Of a stretch of 34,131 nt of DNA, positions 1 to 8,450 are shown one piece after another (the first letter of the stretch is position 1; every line of letters starts with the position of its first letter). The stretch covers positions 1-34,131 of the forward strand of contig QANT01007906.1 of assembly GCA_003254885.1 (NCBI GenBank), in the 5' to 3' direction. The notes under the pieces are model-generated. The model was not told where the DNA came from. It did no database searches and worked only from the letters and a program-made list of their open reading frames with translations. This stretch comes from Purshia tridentata (Eukaryota > Streptophyta > Magnoliopsida > Rosales > Rosaceae). Both the position numbers and the translations under genes were made by a program.

Positions 1-179
1 TATAGGGAGAGAGAAACCAAAAATATTATTAAAAATTAAAATCTGATGTGGAATATGTACGTTGATATGGACGTAGAGTCAAAGGACTAAATTCAATTTT
101 TGATCTTATATCAGGTGTTAATCTAAACTTAAACTTATCAAGAGATTAATATCTAGTTTTCTGTATACTATTCCTTGAT

Positions 180-600
180 TGATCCTCATCAATTGGCTAA
201 GGGTCAAAAGATATTTAATCGTCATCAAATTAATTGAGGGCTAATAGATCCCCAATTATAAATCGTATGAGCGACAAAAGGTATCCTAATTTAATGGAAC
301 CAAATGAGAGTCAAAATGCCTCAGTTCTTATTGCTTAAGAGCCAAAGTGCCTCAATTTTTATAACATGAGAGCCAAAGTGCCTTGATTCTCTTATGATTG
401 AATGAGAGCAAACAATGTCTCAATTCTCATACGATACTGATGAGGCTCAAAGATCTCCAAATTTTATAAACTTTATGGAGGCACACAGATCTTCAATATT
501 TGTACAATTCAAATGTGGATCAAGAGTTCTCAATTTGTGCATATTAAAATGAGGGCCTATAGCTCCTCAACCAAATTAGGAAATGAAAATTCCCTTGATA
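180..600. repeat. Degenerate tandem repeat, about 31-36 bp per unit
   Basis: At least eight diverged units run through this stretch. Each tends to begin GAG and end CTCAA, for example GAGAGCCAAAGTGCCTCAAT near 337 and again, changed, near 367. Start points are roughly 304, 337, 367, 403, 439, 475, 511 and 548, and weaker units extend left to about 180. The GAG/CTC ends are complementary, so each unit is a weak dyad. No coding frame survives through it. Confidence 0.55.
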
Positions 601-1066
601 AATTGGAACCTACAATTCCTTGAACAATTAGAATAAAAATTCTTTGACCATGAGCTTGCAAAAAGTTCCATGATTGTTACATGAAAGTGCATATATTTAG
701 TGCGATGGTTTGCAACCCTAATTAAATGCTATGGGCCAAGAATTCAAGGGATAAAATTCCAATTTAATGATGCCTAAGAATTAATATGCATTACATGCAA
801 AAACTCTATTGGAGCTCGTTCCATGAACAAAATTTTGGTCATATACGAAAATATATCATATGAACTTCAAGTTCATGTTCTCTCAAGAACCGATTGTTCT
901 ATGATCTTATAGCTCACATTTTGAGGCTCATTAAATTGATCAGAATTTAACACAAACTTAAAGTTCTATTTCTATATTGAATCTATATTGGATTATTTCA
1001 GATTTTTCAAATGTTGAACCCATAAAGGGTGATAATTTTCCTGCTGTTAAGGGGAGAAAGGCCGAT

Positions 1067-1836
1067 TGTTGAGATTAGATTACTCTAAGCAATTTAACCA
1101 TTTTCTCTATGGATCTTGTTCTTGATGAATTAGATGAAACTTGCAAAGAAAGTAAAATAGCAAATATAAAAGGAACAAGAACACCAAATATAACGTGGTT
1201 CGGCAATTGCCTATGTCCATGGTGAGCACCCAATATATTTCACTAACTTTGAGAAGGAATTACAATGGTCACACAAATTCTCTCCCACTCTAGGTCTTAA
1301 TCTATCTCTCACACTTTTGGCTAACTTTCTTAATGTTGGTATTAGGGTTTTCTGAGTCTAAAGAACCTATTTATACTCATAGGCTTTAGAATACATTTAG
1401 GGGTGAACTAGGAAGCATAAATCCTTCACAAACTAGGAGAAAAAACGTGGTGACCATGTGTAGGACCGATCCCATGGCCGTAGGATCGGTCCCACAGAGG
1501 GCATGCCACTTCCAGGACCCGTAGGATCAGTCCTCCCAGGTGTAGGACTAGTCCTACAGTAGCTTCGACACGAGGAACCCAAAAACACCCCAGAGGACCG
1601 GTCCTCTCATGCCTAGGACTGGTCCTCCAGACCCTTCCACTCTGAAACGCCCTTTTTAACCCGTGTAGGACCGGTCCTCAAGCCTTGGGACCGGTCCTCT
1701 GGGACAATCTTATGCGTTCTCGCCTTCCTTTATCGATCCACCTATGACGAACCTTTTCCAACCTTCCTAACTTCACCTGAACATCTAAGGACACTTCCAT
1801 GAACTCCCAAACCTTTTAGCGAGCCAAAACACAACA
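1067..1836 (+). mobile_element. Solo LTR I (770 bp, probably Ty1/copia)
   Basis: The block begins TGTTGAG and ends ACACAACA. It is flanked by a perfect 5-bp direct duplication CCGAT (1062-1066 and 1837-1841), so it is a complete solo LTR rather than one end of an element. It contains the phrase AACGTGGTTCGGCAATTGCC near 1193, which I recall as common in plant copia LTRs. A purine-rich run just upstream (about 1049-1060) resembles a polypurine tract, but the direct duplication argues that this is chance. Strand is a guess. The host is the interior of copia P. Confidence 0.8.
1462..1698. repeat. Array of four paired palindromic 12-mers in solo LTR I
   Basis: Eight near-palindromic sites of the form AGGACCGGTCCT start at 1462, 1482, 1523, 1544, 1594, 1615, 1667 and 1687. 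They fall into four pairs, with starts 20 or 21 bp apart within each pair and pairs 61-73 bp apart. Two sites are longer perfect palindromes: GTAGGACTAGTCCTAC at 1542-1557 and GAGGACCGGTCCTC at 1593-1606. A spacing of two helical turns suggests a dimeric DNA-binding protein, but that is inference. Confidence 0.75.
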
Positions 1837-2285
1837 CCGATTAATGTAGAACATCGTGAAATTTATGAAAAGTATCTTCATCTTTTTTTTATCCTAAGTA
1901 TAAGCCTATAGTTCAATAGATCTTTTAACTGCACAAATTTTAAGTAAATTTCTAAGTGCCTTGAAACAAATAAATGACAAAGTCACATGTTTTGGTTGCA
2001 AATGGCCCAGCTAGGCTGATGTCCATATATGACAACCTAATAATATGAATGACACGCCTAATACGTTATAAATGTATAAACTCCCAAAGGTGGAGACTGT
2101 AACACCCCACACTTTCTAAAGTGGGTTTGAAAAGCTTTTTAAAGATTTTTGGGATTTTATTTGAAAAGTAAAATGTTTTTGGGCGTTTTTCAATTTTAAA
2201 GTTTGACTTTTAAACTTGGGGCAAAAAGTTGACTTTTTGTTTGGGAGGATTTTTTGCGTTGACTTTGAGTTCGTTGGAAAGGTCT

Positions 2286-2400
2286 CGTCCTCACGAATTC
2301 GTAGACATGTAGCACGCGTCAAACGGAGCTACGGTTTGGAAGTTACGGACGTGTGAAGAGAGGGGCAAGTTGGTAATTTTGAAAAAGTTGATTTTAAAAG
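2286..2400 (+). promoter_or_regulatory. Putative LTR promoter: conserved upstream block and TATA-like box
   Basis: The stretch from about 2310 to 2360, containing CGTCAAACGGAGCTACGG and GGAAGTTACGGACGTGTGAA, is nearly identical in copies A, B, C, D and E and partly kept in F (near 21720-21785). About 30 bp further on is a TATA-like ATTTTAAAAG (2391-2400), followed by a CT-rich leader from about 2425. The same order occurs in every copy: C has TTTTTATAAAAA near 17417, while B, D and E have it on the minus strand. Order and conservation fit a U3 promoter with the transcription start in the CT-rich leader. This is inferred. Confidence 0.5.
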
Positions 2401-2567
2401 CACAAAACCCCAAAAAGCACCTCAGTTTCTCTCTCCTCTCCCGAAGCTTCTCCCTCTCGCGACCTCTCCTCCAGCCGTGACTTTCGCCGGCGCATGGGGG
2501 CCCGTCCGGCGGCGGCTGGAGCCGATCTTCGGCTCGCCGTGTTTGTCTCTCTCCCCTCTTCCCTCTG

Positions 2568-2870
2568 GTGGTGGCAGCTCCCCGTGAAACAGCCCAGAAC
2601 TCGAGAAACCGCGCGTGCACAGTCCGCGTCACGGTGGCGATCTCGGCGATTCCGGCGACGACGCGACCTCCCACCTGCCCAAATCTCTTCCTCTCGTCGA
2701 GCCCAGCGTGTTGGTGGGTTCGATTGACCCGTGGGACCGCCGTGGAAGGCGGATCGAGTGTGGGTGTGCCGCCGGCTTTCCGGCCAGTTTTCCTCCTTTT
2801 CCGGCCACTTTTGGCCGTCGACCCAGGTTTGAGAATTGATCCCCTCGATCTCCTCTACGTGCCTGTGTAG
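2568..2870 (+). other. LTR reading frame shared by the family (copy A version)
   Basis: This 100-codon frame in the GC-rich leader of LTR A aligns without a shift over its last 70 residues to frames at the same place in the other copies: B 5589-6104 minus, D 12575-12916 minus, C 17524-18156 plus and E 30052-30327 minus. Shared words are RPPTCP, SSSP, VGVP and FRPLLAVDPG. In A, B and D the stop falls at the same point, after LYVPV, LYVPM and LYVAV. There is no known domain. GC-rich DNA has few stop codons, so it may be a passive by-product. Confidence 0.3.
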
Positions 2871-3717
2871 TTTGTTTTAGCTAAACGCGACTTTCGTTTT
2901 TGGCAGTTGACTACCCGTTGACCGTCGTGGGACTCGCTGCGTGTGACGGTTCTAGCGACCGTTTCCTTGGTTTTTGGCCTCGGGCCAACCACCCGAACCT
3001 GTGGGTGAGTTTGGGTGAGTTTCTCGGACCTTCCGTGTGCTTTCCGAGGGTCGGGCAGCCACCTTGCGTGGTGGTTCCCGCCCGTTCTGTGTTTTGGCTT
3101 GGTTGTGAACTTTGTTGTTGTTGCTTGGTTGTCTGGTCTTAACAGGTACGCTCAACTTGGGAATTTGTATTCCCGATGCCGTTATGCTGCCGGATTTTAG
3201 AATCCGAGCAAAGGAGCCACAAAGGACATGAAGGGCAGTTTAGTCTTTTCGCGTGGTCACGGTGAGTGAACCTAGGATCCTTTAACTCTCAGTTTAGTTG
3301 GTTACTTGGCTGTTTTGAATGCTTGTTTGTTTAGTTGCTAGTTACAAGTTAAGAGGGGTACGGAATTAGGAATGGAATTTCCGAGGATTTAAAGGATTGA
3401 TTGAGGACTAAGAAAATTGACACACCCCGACCCTCGGGCACGTGCCTAAACTGCTGAAGCTGAAAACTGAATTTAATTCCTGAAGCTGTGGGCCCTTTTT
3501 CTTTTACTGTGAGCCATGAATAACAAAATAATTTCTTGAAAACAACTGTAAGTTTACAAAAACAATTCACATAAAATTAAATGTAAAACCTTTTACACGA
3601 AATTAAAACTGTAAAATAAGTTTTTTGAAACATTGCTGGTCCCACTGCCTCGTCTTCACTCCACCGTCTCCTCCGCCTGCAAGCCTGCAAAAACAACCCT
3701 GCACCCAACCACAGGTG

Positions 3718-3742
3718 CACCGGGTTTACACACAAACCCGGT
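3718..3742 (-). other. Conserved 3'-end hairpin of the LTR family (copy B)
   Basis: The arms ACCGGGTTT and AAACCCGGT pair perfectly over nine bases around a six-base loop. The same hairpin occurs at 7520-7543 in A and near 11690 in D, and in slightly damaged form in C (near 19015) and E (near 29245). It lies about 250-300 bp from the LTR 3' end and is followed by AT-rich DNA with possible polyadenylation signals. A role in the R region of the transcript is a guess. Confidence 0.6.
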
Positions 3743-4462
3743 AAGCTCACTAGAGCTCGTGTGAGTGAAAACCAACTGAAAACCTCAAATTAGAAATTCA
3801 ATAAAATAATCAGATCATAAGGAACCACCTTAAAGCCTCGAATCAAAATTATACCACAAATCATAAATCCTAGTCCTTAGCCTGATTATAATCCTTAACC
3901 TGATCATCCATCCTCTAACTAATCCAATTCACTGTCCCAATCTGTAATATCTCAATTATCCTCAATTGACCTCTAACTGAACGATCACCTCGAACAATCC
4001 ACCAGATCCCGACTTAGAATCCCACTATCCTCAAATAACCTTTAGAACACACTAAATCCTCAACTAAAACCATTGATACTCCCAAATCTTTTACTTAACT
4101 TTAAATCTCAAATGACCTTAGTTAGTCAACCCTCGGTAATCGATTCTCGCCTAAACCTTTAATTCCAAGTTTCTCAATACCTCACTGTTACCCTTTGAGA
4201 TTCCCCAGCTTTAAAACATTTAAAAAAATTCACTGAAAACTCTTTGTAGAAACCCGCGTTTGAAATCCATTTTGCAAACTCTTTGAGAAAACAATAAAGC
4301 TGATCAAAATCCTCATTCATAAAACACGTACTGAAAACTCTGATAAATCAATAAAACTGGTCAAGTTCTTAAAATATCAATTAAGAACTGAAATTTATAA
4401 TTCTCAAGAACAACTATAAACTAACAAGATAAATAAAGCCATCGTCTAAGTACCCTGGAAAA

Positions 4463-4670
4463 CTGGCCATACACTCGTACGGAATGCTGCATCGTACGAG
4501 CAGGGCGAATCTAACTGGCCATACACCTGCACGGAATTCTGCATCGTGCAGGCAGGGCAAAGCTAACTGGCCATACACCTGTACGGAATTCTGCATCGTA
4601 CAGGCAGGGCAAAGATAACTGGCCATACACCTGCACGGAATTCTGCATCGTGCAGGCAGGGCAAAACTAA
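4463..4670 (-). repeat. Four 52-bp tandem repeats, each a hairpin with covarying arms (LTR B)
   Basis: The units start at 4463, 4515, 4567 and 4619. Each contains two 8-base arms around an 11-base loop. The arm pairs are CTCGTACG/CGTACGAG (4474-4481, 4493-4500), CCTGCACG/CGTGCAGG (4526-4533, 4545-4552), CCTGTACG/CGTACAGG (4578-4585, 4597-4604) and CCTGCACG/CGTGCAGG (4630-4637, 4649-4656). Pairing is perfect in every unit although the arm sequence differs, so changes on one side are matched on the other. The loop is nearly constant (GAATTCTGCAT). Related hairpins lie at 18713-18739 and 18765-18791 in C and at 16619-16645 and 16671-16697 in F. Confidence 0.85.
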
Positions 4671-5588
4671 CTGTCATACGTGCACGCAGAGCTGCCCCCA
4701 AAGGGCGAGGCACCGCAACACACGGCCCAAAGCCTATCTGTGTGTCACGATGGGTCCCAAAGACCTTACTGAACTTATCTGTAGCTGGGTACTCATACGG
4801 CAATTTAAATCCACTTTTGAGTTTTTCAAACCACAACTAATAGAATCTTTTCTGAAAGAACCAAAGTTTCCAAAACTGATAAGTAAAATCAAATCTTTAA
4901 TTTTAACCAAGAATAAACTGAGTTCTTAAAATCAGTTTCCCAAAACCGAAATCCACGTCAAATCACCTTAACAAACAAAAACCTTAAAATCCTGGGAATC
5001 CCAATCCTAACCGAAAGTCTCCAACTGGAATCACAAATCCTCAACACAATCACTGATCCTTACTTAAATTCCATTCCTAATTCCGTACCCCTCTTAACTA
5101 GTACCAGCAACCAAACAACCAAGCATTCAAAACAGCCAAGTAACTGACTAACTGAGAGTTAAAGGATTCCTAGGTGCACTCACCGTGACCACGCGAAAAG
5201 ACTAAACTATCCTTCGTGTCCTTCGTGGCTCCTTTGCTCGGATTCTAAAATCCGGCAGCATAACGGCATCGGGGGTATCAATTTCCAAGTCGCGCGTACC
5301 TGTTAAGACCAGACAGTCCAAGAAATAAACCAGAATTTCACAAACAATCCAACAAACAACCGAAACGGCGGGAACCAACCCGCACAGGGGTTTCCGACCC
5401 CGGAAAACACACTCGAAGGGTTCGAGAAACTCACCCAAACTCACCCAAAAGCTCGGGTGGTTGGCCCGAGGCCGAAACCCAAGGAACGGTCGCTGGAACC
5501 GTCACACGCAGCGAAGCCTACGACGGTCAACGGGCGGTCAACGGGCGGTCAACTGTCAAAAACGAAGATCGTGTTTAGCTAAAACAAA

Positions 5589-6104
5589 CTACATGGGCAC
5601 GTAGAGGAGATCGAGGGGATCAAAACTCGAACCTGGGTCGACGGCCAAAAGTGGCCGGAAAAGGAGGAAATCAGGCCGGAAAGCCGGCGGCACACCCACA
5701 CCCCATCCGCCGCCCACGGCGGTCCAACGGTGCCATCGAACCCACCAACAAGCTGGGCTCGACGAGGGGAGAAGATCTGGGCAGGTGGGAGGTCGCGTCG
5801 TCGCCGGAATAAGGAGATCGTCGACGGTGACGCCGACTGTGCGCGCGCGAAATCTCCACTTTCCGGGCTGTTTCACGGCAAGCCGCCACCACCGGAGGGA
5901 AGAGGGAGGGCCGGCGAGCACGTCGAGCCAAAAACCAGGCCGGCCCGCCGCCGGACGCGCCGCCACGCGCCGGCGAAAGGCGCGGCTGGACTGAGTGTCG
6001 CGCGAGAGAGAGAGAAGGGTCGGGAGAGAGGAGAGAGAAAATGGCTGTGTCATTTTCTGGGGTTCTGTGCCCCTTTTAAAAATCCAACTTTTCAAAATTA
6101 CCAA
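5589..6104 (-). other. 171-codon reading frame in the leader of LTR B
   Basis: This is one of the longest frames in the window outside copia J, read in the LTR sense direction starting near the inferred transcription start. It is rich in Arg, Pro, Ser and Trp and has no recognisable domain or membrane segment. Its last 70 residues align with the frames in the other family copies and end at the same stop as in A and D. It may be a small LTR-encoded protein or merely an open stretch in GC-rich DNA. I do not assign a function. Confidence 0.25.
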
Positions 6105-6800
6105 CTTGCCCCTCTCTTCACACGTCCGTAACTTTCAAACCGTAGCTCCGTTTGACACGTGCTACGTGTCTACGAACTCGTGAGGATGAGGCCTTTCCAC
6201 TGAACCCAAAGTCAACGCAAAACGACCTCCCAACTTTAAAAGTCAACTTGAAAATTTGAAAAACGTCCAAAACGCTTTACTTTCCAAATAAAATCTCGAA
6301 AACTTTTAAAAAGCGTTTCAAAACCTCTTTGAAACGTGCGGGGTGTTACACTAAGAAAGGATTTAGTGGTTTGTTGAGGACCGGTGAGTCCAGGTGGAGA
6401 CTTTTGGTTAGGATTGGGATTTCCGAGGGTTTTAAAGTAATTGCTTTTAAGGTGCTTTAGTGTGGATTTTGGTTTTGGAAACCGATTTTAAGAACTCAGT
6501 TTATTCTTGGTTAAAGATAAAGGTTTGATTTTACTTATCAGTTTTTGGAAACGTTGGTTCTTTAAGAAATGATTTAATTTTAAGTTCAAGTTTTGGTTAA
6601 TTTTCTCGTTATATCAAAAGGTTTTGAACTTGGTTTTCGGTGATTTGAAATGGAAATATCATTTTCGGATTGGTACGGTTTTCAGAGCACCCAATTGGTA
6701 CTCGTTCAGCTTCTCGGATTATATAGGTCTTTGGGACCCATCACGGCACACACATAGGCTTTGGGCCGTGTGTCGGGATGCTTTGCCCTTTGGGGGCGGC

Positions 6801-6982
6801 CCTGCGTGCATGTACGGCAGTTATTGGCCCTGCATGTGTATGACAGACCCTGGCTCTGCACATGTACGGCAGGATATTGGCCCTGTATGCGTACGGCAGG
6901 TCGTAGGCCCTACGCATGTACGGTAGGATTATTGGCCCTGCATGCGTACGGCAGGTTGTGAGTCCTGCGCATGTACGGCAGG
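6801..6982 (+). repeat. Seven 27-bp tandem hairpin units (LTR A)
   Basis: The units start at about 6801, 6829, 6855, 6882, 6909, 6937 and 6964. Most have the form CCTGC, nine bases, GCAGG. In the unit at 6909 both arms have changed together, to CCTAC (6909-6913) and GTAGG (6923-6927), which keeps the pairing. The unit at 6882 has CCTGT with GCAGG, which still pairs through a G-U. The array occupies the same place in the LTR as the 52-bp array of copy B but with a shorter unit, so the two copies evolved different arrays from related hairpins. Confidence 0.75.
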
Positions 6983-7519
6983 TTAGCTGGATGTGGATTG
7001 TGTGATGGTTTTCATATCTTGTGAGTTACAGATTGTTTCTGATTATGAAACTTTAGTTCTTGTTTTATAATTTGAGACTTTGATCAGTTTTATTGATTTC
7101 TAAGAGTTTTTAAAGCGGATTTGAAATTGGTAATTATTTTTCCTATCGTGGATTTTTATGAAATGTTTTAAAGCTAGGGGAATCTCAAAGGGTGACAGTG
7201 AGGTGTTGAGAAACTTGAATTTAAAGGTTTAGGCGAGAATTGATTTTCGGGATTTTAGTAACAAAGGTCATTTGAGATTTAAGGGTAAGTAAAAGGTTTC
7301 GGAGTATCAGTGGTTTTAAATTGAGGATAATTGAGGTATTACAGATTGGGACAGTGAATTGGATTGGTTAAAGGATTGATGATCAGGTTAAGGTTTATAA
7401 TTTCTGAATTGTGATTTGATTTTGATTCGAGGTTTAAGATGGATTGTGATTGATTATTTTATTTGAGTTTAATTTGAGGTTTCTAGTTAGTTTTCACTCG
7501 CACGAGCTCTAGTGAGCTT

Positions 7520-7543
7520 ACCGGGTTTGTGTGTAAACCCGGT
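7520..7543 (+). other. Conserved 3'-end hairpin of LTR A
   Basis: Nine-base perfect arms ACCGGGTTT (7520-7528) and AAACCCGGT (7535-7543) flank the loop GTGTGT. This is the same structure as in copies B and D, and it is followed by CACCTGTGGTTGGGTGCAGG, also shared between copies. Confidence 0.6.
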
Positions 7544-7807
7544 GCACCTGTGGTTGGGTGCAGGGTTCGGTTTTGCAGGTTGAGCAGGCTGAGGAGGCAG
7601 TGGAGAGAAGACGAGGCAGTGGGACCAGCAGTGCTTCAGAAACCTATTTTACACTTTGCTTTTATGTAAAGGTTTTACAGCTTGTTTTTATAAATGTGCT
7701 TTATATTCATGGCTCACATTTTCAGAAAAAGGGCCCACAGTTTCAGGAAACAGTTTCAGTTTTCAGGTTCAGTTGGTGTTCACGTGCCCGAGGGTCGGGG
7801 CGTGACA

Positions 7808-8400
7808 GAGGCCATTTGGAAAGGTACATCAAAGCCAAATTTCATATATCCACATTCTTTGAATAATTCATCTAAATGAGATGATAGTCTTAGAAAAGAC
7901 ATATGTTTGTGAGAAGCCAATTGCAATTAAAGCCCCTAAAGAGGCTTGGGTACCCAATAGCTTGAAATATTTATTATGCATGCATAAGAGAATTGTGGGA
8001 TACAAACAAGATGATCATCAATGATATATTGATTTATAGTACGTACTGAATTGATTAGGGGCTATGATGATGAGAAACCACGTTTATGATAATGTCGACA
8101 AATAAAACTATTGGCCAAACTGGAAAGAGGCAATTCCAGTAAAATTTATTGATAAACGTGGATTGGTTGGACCTATAGTTCAAACACCAAATTAGATATG
8201 ATAAACCATAAATATTACAATTGGGTGTTTGTCGTAAAGCAAAATTGAATTGCTAAAATGGCACAAGTTTTCTCAAGGAGACATGAGATTTGATATTCTC
8301 CTACTATAGATGCAGCCATGAAACATGTTCAATGCATATGGAGATTTACATATATGAAATACTTGAGGCACATTACCAAGTCTTAGTTTCTAGTTTTATA
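7808..8400 (+). pseudogene. Broken copia pol fragment (start of reverse transcriptase region) of element P
   Basis: Short frames separated by stops and shifts match in order the region upstream of and into the reverse transcriptase of Ty1/copia polyproteins. Examples are KPIAIKAPKEAWVPNSL (from about 7917), NYWPNWKEAIPV (about 8107), VGPIVQTPN (about 8169) and WVFVVKQN (about 8222). FSQ, at about 8270, is a remnant of the motif before the first catalytic Asp. The YVDD catalytic motif is not present, and the alignment is lost after about 8400. There are many stops, consistent with long decay. It cannot encode a working enzyme. The match is from memory of family patterns, not from a search. Confidence 0.65.
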
Positions 8401-8450
8401 TTGGCAATTTCCTTGACAAAACAGCTTGTAATTATTTTAGATTTGAATCT

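Larger units (their letters stand above)
3418..6350 (-). mobile_element. Solo LTR B, same family, nested in A (2933 bp)
   Basis: In reverse it reads TGTAACACCCCGCACG at 6350 inward and ends at 3418 with GGGGTGTGTCA. It sits inside LTR A in opposite orientation, and A resumes at 6351 where B itself predicts. The direct repeat around it is unusual: CTAAGAAA occurs at 3408-3415 and at 6351-6358. Five extra bases therefore lie between the left CTAAG and the element, or the duplication is about 8-10 bp. B carries the fullest set of family features: promoter near 6070-6170, GC-rich leader (5330-6020), four hairpin repeats (4463-4670) and the 3'-end hairpin (about 3718-3742). Confidence 0.9.
2098..7807 (+). 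mobile_element. Solo LTR A of the TGTAACACCCC family (net about 2.78 kb, split by B)
   Basis: It starts TGTAACACCCC and ends GGGGCGTGACA, an imperfect inverted terminal pair typical of long Ty3/gypsy LTRs. The 5-bp flanks are GAGAC (2093-2097) and GAGGC (7808-7812), a one-base-diverged target duplication. Sequence stops being collinear with its relatives at 3417 and resumes at 6351, because copy B is inserted there. No primer-binding site follows the right end, so this is a solo LTR. It inserted into the pol of copia P. Assignment to a Tekay/Del-like chromovirus is inference from LTR size and ends only. Confidence 0.88.
1..8450 (+). mobile_element. Decayed Ty1/copia retrotransposon P, split by solo LTRs I, A and B
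   Basis: This is the oldest layer at the left side. The only part recognised with confidence lies at about 7830-8400, where broken frames match the segment between integrase and reverse transcriptase of Ty1/copia polyproteins. Sequence just left of LTR A (1842-2097) and just right of it (7808 on) appears to read on as one molecule once A is removed. The left part (1-1061) is AT-rich and stop-filled and contains a degenerate tandem repeat. Both outer ends are uncertain: the left one lies outside the window and the right one fades out near 8450. That it is one element is inference. Confidence 0.6.

Noticed and set aside
1049..1836. Polypurine tract plus 3' LTR of an intact copia element
   Set aside because: The perfect CCGAT duplication on both sides of 1067-1836 shows a solo LTR, so the purine run upstream is coincidental.
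4463..4670. CRISPR-like array
   Set aside because: The repeats are directly adjacent 52-bp units with no unique spacers, inside a plant LTR.
4414..4836. 140-codon minus-strand frame with repeated PCLHDAEFRAGVWP-like units
   Set aside because: It is the translation of the 52-bp hairpin repeats. 52 is not a multiple of three, so the repeated peptide changes frame from unit to unit, and the DNA structure explains the pattern better.
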